DNA from: Photobacterium arenosum
GTDB lineage: Bacteria; Pseudomonadota; Gammaproteobacteria; Enterobacterales; Vibrionaceae
Assembly: GCF_014841115.1 (NCBI RefSeq)
Contig: NZ_JACYTP010000003.1
Span: 124,001 to 188,000, forward strand
Direction of reading: 5' to 3'
Length of the DNA stretch: 64,000 nt
Program-made: the position numbers and the translations under genes
The notes under the pieces: generated by a model
Database searches by the model: none
What the model saw: the letters and a program-made list of their open reading frames with translations, nothing else
Told to the model about the DNA's origin: nothing
Shown: positions 6,978 through 15,751 of the stretch, piece by piece
How positions within the stretch are numbered: position 1 is the first letter of the stretch
Layout of the letters: each line of letters opens with the position of its first letter

Positions 6978-7620
6978 ATGTTAAACCTGATTAATAGGTG
7001 TGTCTTCTATTGCCTCCCTGAGACTAGAGTAAAACACCTGTTAATCTATCCGCAACAGTGAAACCATCCTAATAACCCGCATTGAACTGTGATCTCTAGC
7101 TGACATATTCTTTGTTAACGTTATTTTACGTTAATATCAAATGCATACCTTTGCTTAAAAAATGCATACCCGATGTATAAAACCAGTCTCCCACTGTAGT
7201 GGCGAATTTTTGCTCTACTTATGTTTGTAAACACAGTATTAACAATATAAAGGGTGAAAAATGACACTTTTTTATTGTGCTTAAAAGACCACTAATCTAG
7301 AAAGTTCAAAAAAAATATTTATATCTTTTTAATTCTAATTTTATAAGCCTTATAACCAAAAATAATTAAGCTTAGGTTCAGCTTTGTGAATGAAATGATA
7401 CCCTGCATTCAATGCAATCCTTCTTTTTTGGTTTTTTATTTCATTTAACTGGTTATTTATTCACAGAGGATCGTGATCACGTTTAGCAAATTGGTGGTTT
7501 TTTATACTATTATGTTGCGTTGATGTTGAAATGTTCTGTTGCGCCGCTGTTCAGTGCCTGTTAAGTTTTTGTCGTCCTTGGATGGGGCCAAATAACATAA
7601 AATCGTTACAGGAATGTAAA
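6978..7620. promoter_or_regulatory. Long A/T-rich regulatory region upstream of the porin
   Basis: No gene is supported in these 643 nt. The region holds several symmetric sequences typical of operators. There is an inverted repeat TTAACG-N8-CGTTAA at 7115-7134. The 9-mer ATGCATACC occurs twice as direct repeats at 7141-7149 and 7162-7170, exactly 21 bp apart. There is a perfect palindrome TGCATT-C-AATGCA at 7404-7416 and a palindrome CGTGATCACG at 7472-7481. A long untranslated leader is usual for regulated outer-membrane porins. No regulator is assigned. Confidence 0.5.
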
Positions 7621-8703
7621 ATGAAAAAGACACTTTTAGCAGTAGCAATCCCTACCTTATTGATTGCCAACACAGCGAATGCTTATGAGTTGATCAACGA
7701 AGAAGGAAAGTTCGTTGATTTTTATGGCCAGCTGCGTACTCAGTTGGAAAAGAAAGAAGATAAAGACGTTACCCTGAACGCGGGTTCTTCACGTGCCGGT
7801 GTGAATGCCAAATATGCCGTAAACGAAGACTTAGATGTAGTCGGTTCTGTTGAATTCGGTGTTGGTTATTCTGAAGGTTCATACGATATTAAAAACCGTC
7901 TGCATTTTGCAGGCTTTGCAACACAGGCCGGTACTTTTACTTTTGGTCGCCAGTGGATTTCTACTGATGACGTCTGGGGCGCAGATTACTCGTACTTCTT
8001 TGGTGGTACAGGTATAGGTCAGACATCTGAAAAGCTATCAGGTGGTCGCCACGATTCAGCGATCAAGTACAAGTTTGAAGGTGAAAACTTCTGGGTGAAC
8101 TCAACATTCGGTTTGTCTGAAGATGATACCAATGCAGAACTGGGTGAGCTGTATGTAGGTACTACGGTTGCTGGTTTTAATGTTCACGCTGGTGGTGGTT
8201 ACTACAACGATAAATCTTACAAAGTTGGTTCTCAGACTGTAGGTCAGGATCAGGCTGGCAATGACGTTAAGAAAGATATTAAAGCGGACATTGAAAGCAC
8301 TTACTTTGAAGCGACTGTTGAACGTTCATTCGGCCCTGCGCTTGTCGGCTTGAGTTACAACAATGGTTCTTTTGAACAAAACGGCACTAACCGTACCATT
8401 GACGTAGATAGCTTCATGTTAGCGACTTCTTATAGTATTGCGAGTAATGCAAGCCTTTACGGTGGTTACGAATTTACTAACTTTGATGCAGAAGATGGCA
8501 CTAATAGTCTGTCAGATGATTACACTGTGATCTATTTAGGTGGTGTTTATCATCTGAACAGCTGGTCTCGCGTTTACGCTGAATACGGGTATGCAGACGG
8601 TGCAACTCTTGGTTACAAAAATGATGAAGCTAACATCAATGTTGCTCGCGGCGTGAAAGATGCAGAAAACTCTTTCGCTGTCGGTTACCGTGTTTATTGG
8701 TAA
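7621..8703 (+). CDS. General outer-membrane porin (OmpC/OmpU-type)
   Basis: A trimeric beta-barrel porin allowing diffusion of small solutes through the outer membrane. The start is ATG 7621, preceded by AGGAATGTAAA, and gives a 360-residue precursor with signal peptide MKKTLLAVAIPTLLIANTANA before YELINEEGKF. The mature part has alternating strands such as VDFYGQLRTQL and AGFATQAGTFTFGRQW, and ends in the barrel-closing GYRVYW with a terminal aromatic residue. The frame is open further upstream, but those codons lack a leader and ribosome-binding site. Codon use looks like that of a highly expressed gene. The family is clear; whether it is the orthologue of OmpU or OmpL cannot be decided here. 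Confidence 0.92.
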   Translation: MKKTLLAVAIPTLLIANTANAYELINEEGKFVDFYGQLRTQLEKKEDKDVTLNAGSSRAGVNAKYAVNEDLDVVGSVEFGVGYSEGSYDIKNRLHFAGFATQAGTFTFGRQWISTDDVWGADYSYFFGGTGIGQTSEKLSGGRHDSAIKYKFEGENFWVNSTFGLSEDDTNAELGELYVGTTVAGFNVHAGGGYYNDKSYKVGSQTVGQDQAGNDVKKDIKADIESTYFEATVERSFGPALVGLSYNNGSFEQNGTNRTIDVDSFMLATSYSIASNASLYGGYEFTNFDAEDGTNSLSDDYTVIYLGGVYHLNSWSRVYAEYGYADGATLGYKNDEANINVARGVKDAENSFAVGYRVYW

Positions 8704-8751
8704 TCCCTCCGCGTAACTGCAGTTCGTAACTTGCAAATACTACTGCCTTTG

Positions 8752-8776
8752 AACCCGGTGCCATGGTGCCGGGTTT
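8752..8776 (+). terminator. Terminator of the porin gene
   Basis: Stem AACCCGG/CCGGGTT around a TGCCATGGTG loop, followed by a short TTTATGTTTAT tail, about 50 nt after the porin stop codon. Confidence 0.6.
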
Positions 8777-8812
8777 ATGTTTATAAGCAGGTTACAGCAA
8801 AAAAGTACAAAA

Positions 8813-8842
8813 CAAAAAATAGCCCCAAATCTGGGGCTATTT
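8813..8842 (-). terminator. Terminator of the small leftward gene at 8878-8976
   Basis: Perfect 10-bp stem AAATAGCCCC/GGGGCTATTT with a 6-nt loop. On the minus strand it is followed by TTTTTTGTTTTGT, so it terminates leftward transcription. It could also help end the porin message in the other direction. A second minus-strand hairpin AAGAGTA/TACTCTT lies just before it (about 8852-8871). Confidence 0.85.
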
Positions 8843-8877
8843 CATCACATTAAGAGTAGATAATTACTCTTACATGC

Positions 8878-8976
8878 TTACTTAATATCTTCTTCTTTCA
8901 CTTTACGCGCTGGTGGCATGTAGCCATGACGGACTCGTGAAGGGCTGGGGCGTGATGCGCCGCCGGCTGGTCTCAT
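8878..8976 (-). CDS. Candidate small basic protein (32 aa)
   Basis: A short leftward frame of 32 codons that starts MRPAGGASRPSPSR and ends PARKVKEEDIK. It is proline- and arginine-rich and strongly basic, with no hydrophobic segment. GAGAG stands 7 nt upstream of the ATG. It is directly followed by a hairpin and a strong minus-strand terminator (8813-8842) that no other gene needs. I do not recognise it. It could alternatively be a small RNA whose reading frame is fortuitous. Confidence 0.45.
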   Translation of the reverse strand: MRPAGGASRPSPSRVRHGYMPPARKVKEEDIK

Positions 8977-9341
8977 AGTTGCACTCTCGATCACTAACGG
9001 AAATATTCAGGAACAGGTTGATTGGCATTTGCCTTCACTGCTGCCAGTAGAATAGCCCTGCCAATATCGGTGATATTAGCGCTAAAAATCTGGCTGAGAT
9101 ACTTGAAAATTGCGTTGAAATGGGGATGTGAAAACAAAATCTAACAGCGTTTTTTTTATGCGCTTTTGTTCTTAAAATCCGCCTTCGGCAGAGCATGAAA
9201 TTTTGTGCCATAGTTAATATCTGCGGGAAACGGCCGCTGTGGTGTTTGCGCCAACCGTGAAGGCATAATTGTTTTTACCAGCCTGGAATTTTACTGCAGT
9301 AAATAACACATTGATTTTCTGTTTTAGCAAAGGAGGGGGGT

Positions 9342-9515
9342 ATGAAGCACAGACGCGTATCGAACAGACGAGTTAAACAGATTCTGGAAGATGCTGGCAT
9401 TAGAGCCCCATTTTCTGATCAGATGCATGATGATCGAGACATGCAGCGAGAAGGAAAAAGTGAGACGTTTGATGACAGCCACGAACAGTTAAGAACTGAA
9501 TCAGATCGAAAATAA
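9342..9515 (+). CDS. Small hydrophilic protein of unknown function (57 aa)
   Basis: A 57-codon frame starting MKHRRVSNRRVKQILEDAG and ending EQLRTESDRK. It is highly charged: a basic, helical N-terminus of about 20 residues, then an acidic histidine- and aspartate-containing tail (DQMHDDRDMQ). There is no signal peptide, membrane segment or cysteine. The ATG is preceded by AAAGGAGGGGGGT, one of the strongest ribosome-binding sites in the window. A textbook terminator starts 18 nt after the stop, so it is a monocistronic unit. No family recognised. Confidence 0.72.
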   Translation: MKHRRVSNRRVKQILEDAGIRAPFSDQMHDDRDMQREGKSETFDDSHEQLRTESDRK

Positions 9516-9532
9516 CGATTATTTTGTCTTAG

Positions 9533-9558
9533 AAAGCGCCAATTTTGGCGCTTTTTTT
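9533..9558 (+). terminator. Terminator of the 57-aa small gene
   Basis: Perfect 10-bp stem AAAGCGCCAA/TTGGCGCTTT with a 2-nt loop followed by further T residues (seven in total). Confidence 0.92.
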
Positions 9559-9967
9559 GTTGCGTTCGATCAAGATTCTAAAAGTTAAAGGTTGCATATT
9601 TGTTAAGACTTAAATTCATTCCACATAAAATGATGATTTTGTGACTTGTTATGTTATTAAATTGCACATTTATTCATTTTATCAGTATGTTTAGCTGTAT
9701 TGACTATTAACGATGAATAAAGTGGATAAATTATCTGTCTGTGTATTTTCAATCGAAACTTTTGTCTTTATTAGTCATTTTTATGAGGTGTGTTCGCTGT
9801 TTTGTGATGATTTTATGGCAAATATTGTTAGTTACTGTTAAAGTTTTCAACCAATTCTTCGGCTGTTTTATCATTGTTAATTGGAATAACAATGCATGAT
9901 AACGGTTATCATTAACCTGGTTGAAGAAAGTCATGGACGCAATGAAATAATGTATTGGAGATAATGC
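9559..9967 (+). promoter_or_regulatory. oppA upstream region with a 17-nt palindrome
   Basis: A/T-rich 409-nt region without a supported gene. At 9896-9912 lies a perfect palindrome ATGATAAC-G-GTTATCAT. It resembles the 7-1-7 Fur box TGATAAT-N-ATTATCA with one symmetric mismatch per arm, or an unrelated operator. Runs such as GTTAATTGGAATAAC precede it. It lies 56 nt before the oppA start, overlapping where a promoter or leader would be. In enteric bacteria oppA is controlled by Lrp and by small RNAs; neither can be confirmed here. Confidence 0.5.
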
Positions 9968-11599
9968 ATGTTTAAGAACAAAATTACTCAGGCACTTCTG
10001 CTTGGCGCGGGTGTTTCTGCTGCAGCAGCTTCATTTTCTGCAATGGCCGCAAATGTACCGGCTGGTGTGAAACTGGCTGAGAAGCAAGAACTGGTACGTG
10101 GTAATGGTACTGAAGTTGCCTCTATCGACCCGCACAAAACGGAAGGTGTGCCGGAGTCCCACGTAATTCGCGATTTGCTGGAAGGTCTGGTTAACCAGGA
10201 TGGTGACGGAAATACAGTTCCAGGTGTTGCAGAAAACTGGGAAACCAAAGATAACCGCACGTTTATTTTCCACCTGCGCAAAGATGCTAAATGGTCAAAC
10301 GGTGATCCTGTCACAGCCGGTGACTTCGTATACAGCTTCAAGCGTGCGGTAGATCCTGCTACTGCTTCCCCTTATTCATGGTATCTGGAAATGACGACCA
10401 TGAAGAATGCTGCAGATATTATTGCTGGGAAGAAAGAAGTTAGCTCGCTGGGTGTTTTCGCAGTAGATGACAACACACTGCGCATCGAGCTTGAGCAGGC
10501 CGTTCCTTACTTCGTTAAGATGATGGGCCACACCACAGTGAAACCCGTCAACCAGAAAGTGGTTGAAAAATTTGGTGATGACTGGACCAAGCCAGAAAAC
10601 TTCGTGGGTAACGGTGCTTACGTAATGGACAACTGGGTTGTGAATGAACGCATCGAAATGAAGCGCAACCCTTACTACTGGGATAACGAGCACACTGTCA
10701 TCGACAAAGTGACTTACCTGCCAATCGAAAACCAGGTTGCAGAAATGAACCGTTTCCTGGCCGGTGAAATTGATATCACCAACGAATTGCCCAATGAGCA
10801 TTTCCGTCGCCTGGAAAAAGAGCACCCTGAAGATGTGGCTATCTCGGGTAACCTGTGTTCTTACTACTATGGTTTTAACAACGAAAAAGCACCATTCAAT
10901 GATGTGCGTGTGCGTAAAGCCCTGTCTTTCGCGATTGACCGTGACATCATCACTAAAGCACTGCTGGGCCAGGGCCAGAAACCGGCTTACTTCCTGACAC
11001 CGGAAATCACAGCTGGCTTTGATCCGGTTGCGCCAGAATATGCGGGTATGACGCAGAAAGAGCGTGTGGCGAAAGCCAAAGAACTGCTGAAAGAAGCAGG
11101 TTTCGACAGCAGCAACCCGCTGAACTTTACACTGCTCTATAACACCTCAGAAAACCACAAGAAAATTGCAGTTGCTATCGCCTCAATGTGGAAGAAGAGC
11201 CTGGGTGTGACCGCTGAGCTGGAAAATCAGGAGTGGAAGACCTACCTGGACAACCGTCGTCAGGGTAATTTCTCTGTCACACGTGCCGGTTGGTGTGGTG
11301 ACTATAATGAAGCATCGAGCTTCCTGTCTCTGATGCAAAGCAACAACTCTTCAAATGATCCTCGCTATCACAGCAAAGCGTACGACGACATCATGGCAAA
11401 AGCTCTTGACTCAACGTCTGATGCTGAGCGTGAAGCACTGTACGTCGAGGCTGAAAAACTGCTGGCGAAAGATATGCCAATCGCGCCTATCTATCAGTAC
11501 GTGAAAGCACGTCTTGTGAACCCGAAAGTGGGTGGTTACCCACGTAATAATGCGGAAGACAAGATGTTCACCAAAGACATGTACATCATTGCTGAATAA
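9968..11599 (+). CDS. oppA: Periplasmic oligopeptide-binding protein OppA
   Basis: Substrate-binding protein of the oligopeptide ABC importer (SBP family 5). The 543-residue precursor has signal peptide MFKNKITQALLLGAGVSAAA continuing ASFSAMAA before NVPAGV. Motifs include ASIDPHKTEGVPESHVIRDLLEGL near the N-terminus, FVYSFKRAVDP and KALSFAIDRD. The ATG has TTGGAGAT 6 nt upstream. It is first in oppABCDF. A 12-bp stem-loop between oppA and oppB (11632-11666) probably stabilises the oppA portion of the message, consistent with excess binding protein. Confidence 0.95.
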   Translation: MFKNKITQALLLGAGVSAAAASFSAMAANVPAGVKLAEKQELVRGNGTEVASIDPHKTEGVPESHVIRDLLEGLVNQDGDGNTVPGVAENWETKDNRTFIFHLRKDAKWSNGDPVTAGDFVYSFKRAVDPATASPYSWYLEMTTMKNAADIIAGKKEVSSLGVFAVDDNTLRIELEQAVPYFVKMMGHTTVKPVNQKVVEKFGDDWTKPENFVGNGAYVMDNWVVNERIEMKRNPYYWDNEHTVIDKVTYLPIENQVAEMNRFLAGEIDITNELPNEHFRRLEKEHPEDVAISGNLCSYYYGFNNEKAPFNDVRVRKALSFAIDRDIITKALLGQGQKPAYFLTPEITAGFDPVAPEYAGMTQKERVAKAKELLKEAGFDSSNPLNFTLLYNTSENHKKIAVAIASMWKKSLGVTAELENQEWKTYLDNRRQGNFSVTRAGWCGDYNEASSFLSLMQSNNSSNDPRYHSKAYDDIMAKALDSTSDAEREALYVEAEKLLAKDMPIAPIYQYVKARLVNPKVGGYPRNNAEDKMFTKDMYIIAE

Positions 11600-11631
11600 T
11601 AAACAGTAAGAATCAAAAATATAAGACTAGC

Positions 11632-11666
11632 CCGCATCTCCTCCTCAGTAGGGTGAGGAGATGCGG
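11632..11666 (+). other. Intercistronic stem-loop between oppA and oppB
   Basis: Perfect 12-bp stem CCGCATCTCCTC/GAGGAGATGCGG with an 11-nt loop and no following U-tract. It therefore looks like a 3'-stabilising or partial-attenuation hairpin rather than a terminator. Confidence 0.75.
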
Positions 11667-11699
11667 CAATTCTGTCACAGCTATTAGTCGGTAACAATT

Positions 11700-12620
11700 A
11701 TGATTAAATTTGTTGCAAAACGGATTTTTGAGGCGATCCCAACGCTGTTGGTTCTGATCACAATCTCATTTTTCCTGATGCGCTTCGCGCCGGGTAATCC
11801 GTTCTCAAGTGAGCGCCCACTTCCGCCGGAAGTGATGGCAAATATCGAAGCTAAGTATGGTCTGGATAAGCCTGTTTTCGAACAGTACACCACTTACCTG
11901 GGTAATATTCTGCAGGGCGACTTTGGCCCGTCTTTTAAATATAAAGATTTCAGCGTGAATGAGCTGGTTCAGGATGCCTTGCCGGTTTCTGCAAAAATTG
12001 GTTTTTTTGCTTTTGTGTTTGCGCTGGTGATGGGGGTCACTGTCGGAACCCTTGCCGCACTCAAGCAAAATACCTGGCTTGATTACCTGATAATGTCTAC
12101 GGCCATGGCTGGGGTGGTGATGCCATCCTTTATTCTGGCGCCTGTCCTCATTTATATCTTTTCAATTAACATGCAATGGTTACCTGCTGGTGGCTGGCAG
12201 GATGGTTCGGTTAAATTCATGCTGCTGCCTATGTTAGGGATGGCGCTGCTGTATGTGGCGACATTTGCCCGAATTACCCGTGGCAGCATGATTGAAACAC
12301 TGAACAGCAACTTTATCCGTACTGCCCGTGCCAAAGGCCTGAGTTACCCGTATATCATTGTCAAGCATGCGCTCAAGCCAGCGATGTTGCCTGTTGTCTC
12401 ATATATGGGCCCTGCATTTGTCGGTATTATTACTGGTTCTGTTGTGATTGAAACCATCTTCGGTCTGCCAGGAATTGGTAAGCTTTTCGTGAATGCAGCC
12501 TTCAACCGTGATTATTCACTGGTGCTTGGTATTACTATTCTGATCGGTACGCTTACCATTCTGTTCAACGCTATTGTTGATATTGTTCTGGCGTATATCG
12601 ATCCGAAAATCCGCTACTGA
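11700..12620 (+). CDS. oppB: Oligopeptide ABC transporter permease OppB
   Basis: Inner-membrane permease subunit, 306 residues, of the DppB/OppB type. It has a hydrophobic N-terminal helix (IFEAIPTLLVLITISFFLM), the GNPF segment, and six transmembrane segments. The cytoplasmic EAA loop that contacts the ATPases begins ARITRGSMIETLNSNFIRTA and is followed by AKGLSYPYIIVKHALKPA. It lies 100 nt after oppA and 12 nt before oppC. Confidence 0.95.
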   Translation: MIKFVAKRIFEAIPTLLVLITISFFLMRFAPGNPFSSERPLPPEVMANIEAKYGLDKPVFEQYTTYLGNILQGDFGPSFKYKDFSVNELVQDALPVSAKIGFFAFVFALVMGVTVGTLAALKQNTWLDYLIMSTAMAGVVMPSFILAPVLIYIFSINMQWLPAGGWQDGSVKFMLLPMLGMALLYVATFARITRGSMIETLNSNFIRTARAKGLSYPYIIVKHALKPAMLPVVSYMGPAFVGIITGSVVIETIFGLPGIGKLFVNAAFNRDYSLVLGITILIGTLTILFNAIVDIVLAYIDPKIRY

Positions 12621-12632
12621 GGAAGCTGACCG

Positions 12633-13547
12633 ATGATGTTAACTAAAAAAGAAAACGTAAACGCGGTAGAGAAGTTTTCAGAGCAGCTGGAAATTGAAGG
12701 CCGCAGTCTGTGGCAGGATGCCCGTACCCGATTTACACGTAACAAAGCCGCTATGATCAGCCTGGCTATTCTGTCTTTGATCTGCCTGGCTGTTATTTTC
12801 GGGCCTATGTTCAGTCAGTACGCCTTTGATGACACCGATTGGTATGCATTGCATGCCGCACCAAGCCTTGGTTCGGAAGGTCACTTGTTCGGCACAGACA
12901 GTCTGGGGCGTGATTTGTATACGCGTACCCTGACCGGCGGCCGTATCTCATTAATGGTCGGCATTCTCGGTGCCCTGGTTGCTGTTGTTATCGGCACCTT
13001 GTACGGCGCAACGTCCGGCTTTCTTGGCGGCCGCACCGACCGTGTCATGATGCGTATTCTGGAAATTCTGTACTCGATTCCGTTTATGTTCTTTGTGATC
13101 GTCCTGGTGACCTTCTTTGGTCGTAATATCATGCTGATCTTCGTGGCGATTGGCGCTATTTCCTGGCTGGATATGGCCCGTATCGTACGTGGTCAGACGT
13201 TGTCACTGCGCAGCAAAGAATTTATCGAAGCTGCCCATGTGTCTGGTGTCAGCCGCTGGAATATTATTACCCGTCATATCGTGCCTAACGTACTGGGTAT
13301 TGTTGCTGTGTATTCAACACTGCTGGTACCGCAGATGATTTTGACCGAATCTTTCCTGAGTTTCCTTGGTCTGGGTGTACAGGAGCCAATGACCAGCTGG
13401 GGCGCCTTGCTGCAAGAAGGGGCACAAACAATGGAGATTGCCATCTGGCAGCTGTTGTTCCCTGCGATATTTATGGTCCTGACTTTATTCTGCTTTAACT
13501 ATGTTGGCGATGGCCTGCGCGACGCGCTGGATCCGAAAGACAGATAA
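12633..13547 (+). CDS. oppC: Oligopeptide ABC transporter permease OppC
   Basis: The second permease, 304 residues. The soluble N-terminal region (EIEGRSLWQDARTRF) resembles E. coli OppC. It is followed by TM1, the periplasmic GTDSLGRDLYTRTL motif and the EAA loop around ARIVRGQTLSLRSKEFIEAA. Two adjacent ATG codons are possible starts; the first is used, preceded by GAGGAAG. It is part of oppABCDF. Confidence 0.95.
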   Translation: MMLTKKENVNAVEKFSEQLEIEGRSLWQDARTRFTRNKAAMISLAILSLICLAVIFGPMFSQYAFDDTDWYALHAAPSLGSEGHLFGTDSLGRDLYTRTLTGGRISLMVGILGALVAVVIGTLYGATSGFLGGRTDRVMMRILEILYSIPFMFFVIVLVTFFGRNIMLIFVAIGAISWLDMARIVRGQTLSLRSKEFIEAAHVSGVSRWNIITRHIVPNVLGIVAVYSTLLVPQMILTESFLSFLGLGVQEPMTSWGALLQEGAQTMEIAIWQLLFPAIFMVLTLFCFNYVGDGLRDALDPKDR

Positions 13548-13628
13548 AACCAAGGAATATTCATTGCCGCTGTTCAGGTTACCTTGCTGGAACACTGACT
13601 GCACGGCGGCAAGATAAGGAAGTGAAAT

Positions 13629-14594
13629 ATGAGCTTATTAGATGTCAAAGATCTGCGGGTAGAGTTCACCACGCAAGATGGTATTGTCACCGCAGTGAAT
13701 GATTTGAATTTTTCTCTTAACCAGGGGGAAACCCTGGGGATAGTGGGTGAGTCGGGTTCAGGCAAAAGCCAGACCGTGTTCTCCATTATGGGTTTGCTTG
13801 CCAAGAACGGTAAGATTAGCGGCAGCGCGAAATTTGAAGGCCGTGAAATCCTGAATTTGCCGGAGCGTGAACTCAATAAGATCCGCGCCGAGCAGATCGC
13901 GATGATTTTCCAGGACCCGATGACATCGCTGAATCCTTACATGAAAGTCAGCGATCAGCTGATGGAAGTGCTGATGCTGCATAAAGGTCTGGGGCGTGCC
14001 GAAGCTTTCGAAGAAAGTGTACGCATGCTTGATGCAGTGAAAATTCCGGAAGCACGCAAGCGAATTACCATGTACCCGCACGAGTTTTCCGGCGGTATGC
14101 GCCAGCGTGTGATGATCGCTATGGCGTTGCTGTGTCGTCCGAAACTGCTGATTGCCGATGAACCAACCACGGCCCTGGACGTTACCGTACAGGCGCAAAT
14201 CATGGATTTGCTCAACGAGCTGAAAAGCGACTTCAACACCGCCATTATTATGATCACCCATGATCTGGGCGTAGTAGCCGGTAGCTGTGACAAAGTGCTG
14301 GTCATGTACGCTGGCCGTACCATGGAATATGGCAAAATCGATGAGATTTTCTATAAACCTGCTCACCCTTACACCGAAGGTCTGCTGAGAGCGATTCCCC
14401 GTCTGGATACCGAAGGTGAAGAATTGCCGACGATTCCTGGCAATCCGCCTAACTTACTGCGCCTGCCTGTCGGCTGTCCGTATCAGGAGCGTTGCCACCG
14501 TGTCAGCAGCCGCTGTTCACAGGAAGCCCCTTCACTGGAACCTTTTGCTGAGGGGCGTTTACGTGCATGTTTTTCTGATGTGGGGACGTGGTAA
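13629..14594 (+). CDS. oppD: Oligopeptide ABC transporter ATPase OppD
   Basis: Cytoplasmic ATPase energising peptide import, 321 residues. Walker A is GESGSGKSQT, the Q-loop is MIFQDPMTSLNP, the ABC signature is FSGGMRQRVMIAMAL and Walker B is LLIADEPTTALD. The C-terminal oligopeptide-transport extension has cysteines in GCPYQERCHRVSSRCSQ, as in OppD proteins that carry an Fe-S-like motif. The stop overlaps the oppF start (TAATG). Confidence 0.95.
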   Translation: MSLLDVKDLRVEFTTQDGIVTAVNDLNFSLNQGETLGIVGESGSGKSQTVFSIMGLLAKNGKISGSAKFEGREILNLPERELNKIRAEQIAMIFQDPMTSLNPYMKVSDQLMEVLMLHKGLGRAEAFEESVRMLDAVKIPEARKRITMYPHEFSGGMRQRVMIAMALLCRPKLLIADEPTTALDVTVQAQIMDLLNELKSDFNTAIIMITHDLGVVAGSCDKVLVMYAGRTMEYGKIDEIFYKPAHPYTEGLLRAIPRLDTEGEELPTIPGNPPNLLRLPVGCPYQERCHRVSSRCSQEAPSLEPFAEGRLRACFSDVGTW

Positions 14595-15583
14595 TGCAAG
14601 CAGAAAAGAAAGTTTTACTCGATATTAAAGATCTCAAGGTTCACTTCAACATTGCACCCAAGTCAGCCTGGCCCTGGACCAAACCGCTTAAGCTGAAAGC
14701 TGTCGACGGGGTCGGAATTCGTTTGTACGAAGGAGAAACTCTGGGCGTTGTGGGTGAGTCGGGCTGTGGTAAGTCGACCTTTGCCCGTGCAGTCATTGGT
14801 CTGGTGCAAGCTACAGAAGGCAATGTTGTCTGGCTGGGGCAGGATCTGACCAAGCTGGAACACAATGCGATGCGTGAAAAACGCAAAGAAATCCAGATGA
14901 TTTTCCAGGATCCGCTGGCCTCTCTGAACCCGCGTATGACGGTGGGAGATATCATTGCCGAGCCATTGAAAACCTTTTATCCGGAGCTGACGACAGATGA
15001 AGTCAAGGCCAGGGTGAAAGAAATGATGAATAAGGTAGGCTTGTTACCTAACGTGATCAATCGTTATCCGCATGAGTTCTCCGGCGGTCAGTGTCAGCGT
15101 ATCGGTATTGCACGTGCGTTGATCCTGAGGCCAAAACTGATTATCTGTGATGAGCCGGTGTCGGCACTGGACGTGTCTATCCAGGCTCAGGTGGTCAACC
15201 TGTTGAAATCACTTCAGAAAGAGATGGGCCTGAGCCTGATATTTATTGCCCACGACCTGTCGGTGGTGAAGCATATCTCGGATCGTGTCATGGTGATGTA
15301 TCTGGGTAATGCCGTTGAAATCGGTGAGGGAGATGCACTGTTTGACGGACCTAAGCACCCTTATACCAAGGCACTGATGTCGGCTGTTCCTATTCCGGAT
15401 CCGGAGAAAGAGCGCAATAAGACCATTCAGTTGCTTGAAGGTGATTTACCTTCACCCATGAATCCACCCTCGGGCTGCGTGTTCAGAACACGCTGCCCGC
15501 AGGCAACCGACAGCTGTGCGCAGAAAAAGCCTCAATTAGAAGGCGGAGACGTGCATGCTGTGGCTTGCTTGAATGTGCACTGA
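14594..15583 (+). CDS. oppF: Oligopeptide ABC transporter ATPase OppF
   Basis: The second ATPase, 329 residues. Walker A is GESGCGKSTF, the signature is FSGGQCQRIGIARAL and Walker B is LIICDEPVSALD. The C-terminal extension contains CVFRTRCPQATDSC. The start is ATG 14594, overlapping the oppD stop by one base. A GTG 6 nt further upstream is in frame but would overlap oppD more and is less like the family. Two hairpins follow at once. Confidence 0.95.
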   Translation: MQAEKKVLLDIKDLKVHFNIAPKSAWPWTKPLKLKAVDGVGIRLYEGETLGVVGESGCGKSTFARAVIGLVQATEGNVVWLGQDLTKLEHNAMREKRKEIQMIFQDPLASLNPRMTVGDIIAEPLKTFYPELTTDEVKARVKEMMNKVGLLPNVINRYPHEFSGGQCQRIGIARALILRPKLIICDEPVSALDVSIQAQVVNLLKSLQKEMGLSLIFIAHDLSVVKHISDRVMVMYLGNAVEIGEGDALFDGPKHPYTKALMSAVPIPDPEKERNKTIQLLEGDLPSPMNPPSGCVFRTRCPQATDSCAQKKPQLEGGDVHAVACLNVH

Positions 15584-15586
15584 TTT

Positions 15587-15633
15587 AAGCCTGTGACAGG
15601 CTTTAAGCGCGGTGTAAAACCCGCGCTTTTTTT
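15587..15633 (+). terminator. Double-hairpin terminator of the opp operon
   Basis: First hairpin AAGCCTG-TGA-CAGGCTT (15587-15603). Then a strong AAGCGCGG/CCGCGCTT stem (15605-15628) followed by a TTTTTTT run. Confidence 0.92.
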
Positions 15634-15751
15634 GTTACATCTCTGATAAATTGAATAAAAATCAAACTTTTGAGTGTTTTGTTAACAACTTGTTGATGTT
15701 GTTATCATCAAAAGTTACATTTTGACTGATTTGACTTACAAGGACGGTTAT

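Noticed and set aside
7472..7481. CGTGATCACG as a CRP site
   Set aside because: The half-sites are not separated by the 6 nt required for TGTGA-N6-TCACA.
9020..9045. TTGGCATTTGCC as another sigma-54 promoter
   Set aside because: GG is not followed by GC at the 10-nt spacing.
13758..14366. 202-codon frame antisense to oppD
   Set aside because: Shadow frame of a strongly coding gene; no ribosome site and no family features.
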